Assembly (NCBI GenBank): GCA_017399555.1
Contig: JAFQBW010000004.1
Span: 62,001-126,000, forward strand
Source of the DNA: Methanocorpusculum sp.
Lineage (GTDB): Archaea; Halobacteriota; Methanomicrobia; Methanomicrobiales; Methanocorpusculaceae
Length of the DNA stretch: 64,000 nt
Direction: 5' to 3'
Part shown: positions 58,983 through 64,000 of the stretch, piece after piece
How the letters are laid out: every line of letters starts with the position of its first letter
Numbering within the stretch: the stretch's first letter is position 1
Program-made: the position numbers and the translations under genes
The notes under the pieces: generated by a model
The model's input: the letters and a program-made list of their open reading frames with translations, nothing else
The model's database searches: none
Told to the model about the DNA's origin: nothing

Positions 58983-60236
58983 ATGAGAGACTTTATCTGG
59001 AACATGCAGGAGGCAGGTCTGGCGGATGTGATTTCCCGTCCGGTATCTGCCAATCTGGAAGCCGCAGAGCTCGCCTTCCATGCAGACAAAATGCTCGTCT
59101 TCGAAAATCTCGAAGGACACAAAGCAGTCATGAACACAGTTACCGACCGCAAATCGCTTTCGGTTGCCTTAGGGATTCCCGAAGGAGAACTGGTAAAACG
59201 GCTTGCTGCCTGTACCTTCTCCGGAACGGTTACTGACGGCGGCGCTCTGGAATTTGAAGCGGCAGATTTGTCCCGCATCCCGATTCTCAAACACTTCCCG
59301 AAAGACGCTGGACTGTATCTGACAACAGGTATTGTCTTCTCCGCATTCGGCGGGGTTGAGAACGCCTCGATTCACCGACTGCTCGTCAAAGATGACACGC
59401 ACTTAGTCGGCAGAATTGTTGAGGGAAGACACACCTACAAACTCCTGCAGGCAGCACTTACCAAAGGCGAAAAACTTCCCATCGCCATAACGATTGGAAC
59501 GCATCCTGCTGTCACTTTTGCCGCCTGCACCCGCGTGCCGGAAGGAAAAGAGATGGCCTATGCCGCAGAAATCTGCGGAAAAGAACTTCCGCTCTACACC
59601 TGTCCAAACGGTGTTCGGGTGCCGGATGCGGAAATCATCCTCTATGGATGGATGACCGGCGAGCTTGCAGAGGAAGGGCCGTTTGTTGACATCAGCGGAA
59701 CGTATGATCCAATCCGCATGCAGCCGGTAATCGAACTTGCCGGCATGCATCTCAAAGAAGACTTCATCTACCACGCTCTTGTTCCTGCAGGTGCGGAGCA
59801 CAAGATGCTCATGGGTGCTCCCTATGAGCCGAAGATTTATGCCGCGGTTGCCGGTGTTACCAGTGTCCGCGATGTTTACCTCACCAAAGGCGGGGCTGGA
59901 TACTTCCACGCGGTTGTACAGATTCAGAAAATGACCGAAGGTGACGGCAAAAATGCTATCATGGCAGCCTTTGCCGCTCATACGAGTCTCAAGCATGTGG
60001 TCGTGGTTGACTCGGACATCAACATCTACAGCCCGGAAGATGTCGAGTTTGCCGTTGCCACACGGGTTCGGGCTGACGAAGATGTCATGATTATCTCCGG
60101 CGTCCGCGGCTCATCTCTTGACCCCTGCAGAATCGGCGACGGACTGAACGTAAAAGCAGGAGTTGATGCCACCATCCCGCTTGGATTCGAGGATGAATTT
60201 ATACGGGCTGACTGGCAGAATAATAAGGAGGAATAA
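58983..60236 (+). CDS. UbiD-family decarboxylase, probable trans-anhydromevalonate-5-phosphate decarboxylase
   Basis: A prenyl-FMN-dependent decarboxylase of 417 aa. Characteristic segments are the N-terminal RDFIWNMQEAGLADVISRPV, the substrate region EFEAADLSRIPILKHFPKDAG and the C-terminal VVVDSDINIYSPEDVEFAVATRVRADEDVMIISGVRGSSLDP. Because UbiX precedes it and an AcnX-type large subunit follows, it is best explained as the archaeal enzyme that decarboxylates trans-anhydromevalonate 5-phosphate to isopentenyl phosphate. A phenolic-acid UbiD role is the alternative. It is followed by AGGAGG 3-8 nt before its own stop codon, which serves as the SD for the next gene. Confidence 0.85.
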   Translation: MRDFIWNMQEAGLADVISRPVSANLEAAELAFHADKMLVFENLEGHKAVMNTVTDRKSLSVALGIPEGELVKRLAACTFSGTVTDGGALEFEAADLSRIPILKHFPKDAGLYLTTGIVFSAFGGVENASIHRLLVKDDTHLVGRIVEGRHTYKLLQAALTKGEKLPIAITIGTHPAVTFAACTRVPEGKEMAYAAEICGKELPLYTCPNGVRVPDAEIILYGWMTGELAEEGPFVDISGTYDPIRMQPVIELAGMHLKEDFIYHALVPAGAEHKMLMGAPYEPKIYAAVAGVTSVRDVYLTKGGAGYFHAVVQIQKMTEGDGKNAIMAAFAAHTSLKHVVVVDSDINIYSPEDVEFAVATRVRADEDVMIISGVRGSSLDPCRIGDGLNVKAGVDATIPLGFEDEFIRADWQNNKEE

Positions 60237-60239
60237 ATA

Positions 60240-61424
60240 ATGCAGCTAGATAAATACGACCAGGCTCTTCTTGACGGAGAGTATGGCGAAACAAAGCAGA
60301 AAATGATGGAAATCCTCGTTTCTCTCGGCAAAATATATGATGCCGAGCGGCTTATCGAGGTCAAAAATGTACAGGTTTCCGGCGCGTCCTTTAAAACCAT
60401 TGGAGACGCTGGTCTTGAGTGGCTCAACTCCTTATCTGGCAAGGCAGTTGTTCCCTCATTCTTAAACCCGATCGGCATGCCGCGTGAGGGATGGGAAAGC
60501 CTCGGCATTCCGGGAGAGTTCGGCAGAAAACAGCTCGAGGTAAATGCCGCCTATACCAGACTCGGCATCAGACCATCGTGTACCTGCACTCCGTACTACT
60601 TCACCTTAATCGAACGCGGAGACCATCTTGCATGGTCTGAGTCCTCTGCTGTGGTGTATGCAAACTCTGTCCTTGGCGCACGCACTAACCGCGAAGGCGG
60701 ACCGTCTGCCCTTGCATCCGCATTAACCGGAAAGACTCCGGAGTATGGTCTGCATATTGTCAAGAACAGACTTCCGGAAATCGAGTTCCGGTTAGCAGAC
60801 CCGGAGGCAGCAAAATCCTGGACTCAGGCAGAATACGGTGCACTCGGAATTATCGCAGGCGCTATCTCCGGAAACAAAATCCCGCTCTTCAAGGGAATCC
60901 GCCCGAAGGCAGACATGCTCAAAAGCATGGGGGCAGCCATGGCCGCATCCGGTGCTGTTGCGCTCTTCCACGTCGAAGACATCACGCCGGAAGCACGCTT
61001 CCCCTTCTTCAAGAAACACTTTGCAGAAGACGAGCGCGAGGTCATCACCATCGAGAACGAGGAAATCAAGGAACTCTTCAGTGAACTTGAACCGGAAGCA
61101 GTCGCTGTTGGATGCCCGCACTTATCCCGCGATGAGCTGCAGGAGCTTGCAGACCTCCTTGACGGAAGAACTGTGAAGATGCCGTTCTATGTCTTTGCCG
61201 CCGCAGAGATGAAGTCCTCCTGTGCGGATGCAGTCTCCCGCATTCAGAAAAGCGGAGCACGGGTTATTCCTGACACCTGCATGATTGTCTCTCCGCTCTT
61301 CGAGAAGAGAGGATGTGTTATGACCAACTCCGGCAAAGCATTCACCTATCTGCCGGGAATGTGCGACACCGTTCCGCGCCTGGGAAGCCTTGAGGATTGT
61401 GTCCGCGTTGCTTGCGGGGAGTAA
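60240..61424 (+). CDS. Aconitase X catalytic domain protein (phosphomevalonate dehydratase large subunit)
   Basis: Large subunit (394 aa) of an AcnX-type dehydratase. In the archaeal mevalonate pathway the enzyme turns mevalonate 5-phosphate into trans-anhydromevalonate 5-phosphate, which the neighbouring UbiD protein then decarboxylates. Visible AcnX features are the CTCTPYYFTLIERGDHLAWSESSAVVYANSVLGARTNREGGPSALASAL segment, the Cys-containing AVGCPHLSRDEL, and DTCMIVSPLFEKRGCVMTNSGKAFTYLPGM, whose Cys residues likely bind the Fe-S cluster. The small swivelling-domain subunit is not adjacent and must lie elsewhere if present. Confidence 0.88.
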   Translation: MQLDKYDQALLDGEYGETKQKMMEILVSLGKIYDAERLIEVKNVQVSGASFKTIGDAGLEWLNSLSGKAVVPSFLNPIGMPREGWESLGIPGEFGRKQLEVNAAYTRLGIRPSCTCTPYYFTLIERGDHLAWSESSAVVYANSVLGARTNREGGPSALASALTGKTPEYGLHIVKNRLPEIEFRLADPEAAKSWTQAEYGALGIIAGAISGNKIPLFKGIRPKADMLKSMGAAMAASGAVALFHVEDITPEARFPFFKKHFAEDEREVITIENEEIKELFSELEPEAVAVGCPHLSRDELQELADLLDGRTVKMPFYVFAAAEMKSSCADAVSRIQKSGARVIPDTCMIVSPLFEKRGCVMTNSGKAFTYLPGMCDTVPRLGSLEDCVRVACGE

Positions 61425-61427
61425 TCT

Positions 61428-62144
61428 ATGAAGTTCAAATTATCACCATTCGAAAAGAAAGATTTAGTCATCGCATGGCTTGCCTTAGCTGCCGCATTCA
61501 CCCTTGGCGCAAGCGGCATCCTTGCGGTCTTTATGCAGGGCTTCTCCGCACTTTCTCCGGAGAAGATGCTGCTTACTTTCGTCATCGCCTTAATCACCGT
61601 TGGACTTTCCTTTGTCCTCCACGAACTTGCCCACAAGTTTGCGGCAATTAAGTTCGGCTACTGGGCAGAGTTTAGAAAGAGTCCGCAGATGCTGGTAATC
61701 GCCGTTGCTGTTGCGGTTATCACGGGAATTGTCTTTGCCGCTCCGGGGGCTACGGTTATCAACACTGCAGGCCGTCCGCTTTCCAAACGCGAAAACGGTA
61801 TCATCTCCGTCTCCGGTCCGCTGGTAAACGTCCTCTTAATCATCCCGTTTGCCGTAATCATGTTCGTCGGTATTTTCCTCGGCGGCGTTGATGCTGTTGC
61901 CGGAGGATTATTCTTCAATCCGTTCACCGTACCGGGATTCCTGTTCTACCTGGGATTAATCGGCTGTCAGATTAACGCCATGCTTGCATTCTTCAACATG
62001 CTGCCGGTAGGTCCGCTCGACGGAAAGAAGATTCTTGCCTGGAAACCGGTTATCTTTGCGGTCATCTTTGTTATCTCGCTGTTCCTCGTCTACTTCGCAG
62101 TTGACCCGGTTGTATTAGTTAATCTCTTAACCCCGATACTCTAA
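61428..62144 (+). CDS. Site-2-protease-like membrane metalloprotease (M50 family)
   Basis: A 238-aa intramembrane metalloprotease. The zinc motif HELAH lies at residues 65-69 (VLHELAHKFAAIKFGYWAEF), and the third ligand is in NMLPVGPLDGKKI, matching the N-x-x-P-x-x-x-x-D-G signature. There are about six membrane segments. The substrate is unknown; S2P family members cut membrane-bound regulators or stress sensors. It sits 3 bp after the AcnX gene, and its stop codon overlaps the cobyric acid synthase ATG by one base, so it is cotranscribed with metabolic genes whose link to it is unclear. Confidence 0.85.
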   Translation: MKFKLSPFEKKDLVIAWLALAAAFTLGASGILAVFMQGFSALSPEKMLLTFVIALITVGLSFVLHELAHKFAAIKFGYWAEFRKSPQMLVIAVAVAVITGIVFAAPGATVINTAGRPLSKRENGIISVSGPLVNVLLIIPFAVIMFVGIFLGGVDAVAGGLFFNPFTVPGFLFYLGLIGCQINAMLAFFNMLPVGPLDGKKILAWKPVIFAVIFVISLFLVYFAVDPVVLVNLLTPIL

Positions 62145-63583
62145 TGTCAATAATGATTCTCGGCTCTTCCTCGCATGCGGGGAAGAGCACTATTGTTGCC
62201 GGAATCTGCCGGATTTTCAGCAACCGAGGCATTGCCTCCGCTCCTTTTAAGTCACAGAATATGAGCCTGAACTCGTATGTGACAGAACTTGGAAAAGAAA
62301 TCGGTATCGCCCAGGCGGTTCAGGCATTCGCGGCCCGCACTGCTCCAACAGAGCTGATGAATCCGATTCTCTTAAAGCCGAAAGCAAACGGTGTCTCGCA
62401 GGTGGTTTTACTTGGTGAACCCTACAAGGATGTAAAAATCAAGGATTACTACTGTGAAACCGATGCGCTCCTGGAAAAAGCCGTTGCCGCATACGAGGAG
62501 CTTTCTGCCCTGCATGAAACGGTTGTTATCGAAGGGGCAGGCGGCGCTGCCGAGGTGAATCTCTATAGAAAAGATATCGCAAACATTCTGCTTGCGAAGC
62601 GTCTGCGCCTGCCGATAATTCTGGTGGCAGACATCGAGAGGGGCGGCGTTTTTGCACAGGTGTACGGCACAATCTCGCTTCTCCCTGAGGATGTGCGCCC
62701 GCTCGTCAAAGGGGTTATCATCAATAAGTTCAGAGGAGATGTCAGCCTCTTTGACGAGGGACGGAAAATCCTCGAGGAACTGACCGGCGTTCCGGTTTTA
62801 GGTGTTGTTCCCTATGCCGATATCGACATTCCGGATGAGGACTCGCTCTCCCTTGGAGACAAGAAAGCATCCGACTCCCCAATCAAAATCGCCATTCTCC
62901 GCTACAGCCATATCGCAAACTTTACGGACTTCGCGCTTCTGGAACGTGCGGCGGCTGTTTCCTATGTTGATTTATCAACAGACCTTTCCGGCTTTGACTG
63001 CGTAATTCTTCCCGGCTCAAAGAACACGGTTGCTGACCTTGAGGAACTGAAAGCCGCAGGGGCTGATGTACGCATCAAAGAGTTTGCCGCCTCAGGAAAG
63101 CCGGTAATCGGCATCTGCGGTGGATACCAGATGATGGGCGAGACCATCTTTGATGATGCCTTCGAAGGAACGGTGTCGAAGGAGTATGCAGGACTTGGTC
63201 TGATTCCGATTCGCACCGAGTTCCTGACGGATAAGAAAATCACCATTCAGAAAACCCGCACGGCACAGCCGAACGGTCCAATCCTCTCCCGCATGGGAAC
63301 TGTGCACGGCTATGAAATTCATGCAGGAGTCTCGGAGATTTTCGGCGACACTGCATTCGGGGATGAAGGGGCAGTTGCAGACGGCGGACTTGTCTTCGGC
63401 ACATACCTGCACGGGCTTTTCGACAACGCATCAGCAGTGGATGCTCTGGTGTCTTACCTCTCGGATGTGCGTGGACTTCCCTATGAACCGGTTGCGGAAA
63501 AGGGAGATCCGTATGACAATCTGGCACGGCATCTGGAAAACTGTCTGGATGTGGAAAAGCTGATGGAAATCTGCGGGCTCTAA
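62144..63583 (+). CDS. cobQ: Cobyric acid synthase
   Basis: Amidates four carboxylates of adenosylcobyrinic acid a,c-diamide using glutamine and ATP, in cobamide synthesis. The 479-aa protein has the N-terminal dethiobiotin-synthetase-like P-loop GSSSHAGKST (Lys14), the SQNMSLNSYVT region, and a C-terminal class I glutamine amidotransferase domain with the catalytic Cys325 in GICGGYQMMG and His in GTYLHGLF. The start shares a base with the stop codon of the M50 gene. Cobamide is the cofactor of the methyltransferase Mtr in methanogens. Confidence 0.93.
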   Translation: MSIMILGSSSHAGKSTIVAGICRIFSNRGIASAPFKSQNMSLNSYVTELGKEIGIAQAVQAFAARTAPTELMNPILLKPKANGVSQVVLLGEPYKDVKIKDYYCETDALLEKAVAAYEELSALHETVVIEGAGGAAEVNLYRKDIANILLAKRLRLPIILVADIERGGVFAQVYGTISLLPEDVRPLVKGVIINKFRGDVSLFDEGRKILEELTGVPVLGVVPYADIDIPDEDSLSLGDKKASDSPIKIAILRYSHIANFTDFALLERAAAVSYVDLSTDLSGFDCVILPGSKNTVADLEELKAAGADVRIKEFAASGKPVIGICGGYQMMGETIFDDAFEGTVSKEYAGLGLIPIRTEFLTDKKITIQKTRTAQPNGPILSRMGTVHGYEIHAGVSEIFGDTAFGDEGAVADGGLVFGTYLHGLFDNASAVDALVSYLSDVRGLPYEPVAEKGDPYDNLARHLENCLDVEKLMEICGL

Positions 63584-63664
63584 CCGCCCTTCTTTTTTCT
63601 CTACTCATAGATAAATACGAATGATTAATAGTGATAAATACCATATCATAACTCAGTGATACAT

Positions 63665-64000
63665 ATGTATTCGCCGGAACTGATTATGATTACCCTGCTT
63701 CTGCTGGTGCCGGTAGCAGCCGCTGTTCTTCTTGCGCTGTTTAAGCCTGACATCATCAGAAACATCATAGTAACTGTATCTGCCGTTGTCTTAATCGGCA
63801 CCTCGGTTGCATTAGCAGCTTCTGCATGGAGCAACGGCATTACCGTTGTGCATGCCGCAATACCATGGCTGTGGACAGTCTTATTCCTCGTTGAGTTCGC
63901 TGTTGCGGTCATTATTCTCTGCCTTGCCGTAAAATACAAGAAACCGCTGGCAATTATTCTTGCCGTGGTGCAGGCAGTCCTCCTGCTGATTCTTGAGTTC
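63665..64000 (+). CDS. N-terminus of an Ech/complex-I-type membrane antiporter-like subunit, truncated
   Basis: A reading frame of 112 codons runs open to the window edge. It begins MYSPELIMITLLLLVPV and holds at least three strongly hydrophobic helices, one with Pro after the first and a LFKPDIIRN loop. The layout (short exterior N-terminus followed by helices rich in Val, Ile, Ala and Leu) resembles the start of NuoL/EchA-type antiporter-like subunits of energy-converting hydrogenases and related complexes. The rest lies beyond the window. The ATG is preceded by TGATAAATACC-type AT-rich sequence but no convincing SD. Confidence 0.5.
   Translation, partial: MYSPELIMITLLLLVPVAAAVLLALFKPDIIRNIIVTVSAVVLIGTSVALAASAWSNGITVVHAAIPWLWTVLFLVEFAVAVIILCLAVKYKKPLAIILAVVQAVLLLILEF

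Overview
The window is a 64-kb stretch of a methanogenic euryarchaeal chromosome. The evidence is F420-dependent methylene-H4MPT dehydrogenase (Mtd), a methanogenesis-marker-14-type protein, Tfx, archaeal/eukaryal-type ribosomal proteins (S3ae, S4e, L19e, L32e), aRF1, KEOPS Pcc1, an Sm-like protein, a corrinoid/F430-type tetrapyrrole cluster and the UbiX/UbiD/AcnX archaeal mevalonate branch. Gene flavour suggests Methanomicrobiales, possibly Methanocorpusculum; that placement is inference. Coding is dense. Many single genes look leaderless, with a TATA box about 25-28 nt before the ATG, while genes inside operons carry Shine-Dalgarno (SD) sites matching GGAGGTGA.

Layout. 1-9 kb: pyruvate carboxylase subunit B (cut by the window edge), a MerR-like coiled-coil protein, small membrane proteins, a lipoprotein phosphatase, a RimI-like acetyltransferase, a DUF1015 protein, a ribbon-helix-helix protein, the marker-14 pair, a winged-helix/Cys-cluster protein resembling TFE-beta, an Sm protein and tRNA-Leu(GAG). 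9-17 kb: an ACT-domain protein; an acyl-AMP ligase operon with an ECF transporter whose S component is fused to two ATPases, behind a strong palindromic operator; two DUF308 membrane paralogues; an SLC13 transporter. 17-24 kb: aRF1, ArgS, a flavodoxin-ferredoxin protein, then a structured leader before rps15-DHH nuclease-pcc1-rps3ae. 24-33 kb: an MFS pump; precorrin-2 dehydrogenase-hemA-hemB-hemL-hemC-cobA, taking glutamyl-tRNA to sirohydrochlorin but lacking hemD; a PLP decarboxylase; a DUF1624 protein; an SDR enzyme. 33-39 kb: a duplicated META lipoprotein, a hydrolase, a Cys-containing unknown, a cyclophilin, a radical-SAM/SPASM peptide-maturase-like enzyme, mtd and tfx.

39-52 kb is the large ribosomal protein operon (L3 to L15, with rnp1) ending in secY, preceded by a gene-free stretch of nearly 600 nt that folds into many perfect hairpins. 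52-58 kb: AMP phosphorylase, a membrane-anchored beta-repeat protein, and a divergent FtsZ-fold protein with a degenerate nucleotide loop and a 15-residue repeat tail, translationally coupled to an HD phosphohydrolase. 58-64 kb: UbiX-UbiD-AcnX large subunit-M50 protease-cobyric acid synthase, then the start of a complex-I/Ech-type antiporter subunit.

The most notable candidates are the L3 and S15 leader RNAs, the FtsZ-like/HD pair, the ligase/ECF operon with its operator, and the probable TFE-beta. No CRISPR array, transposase or prophage gene was seen.
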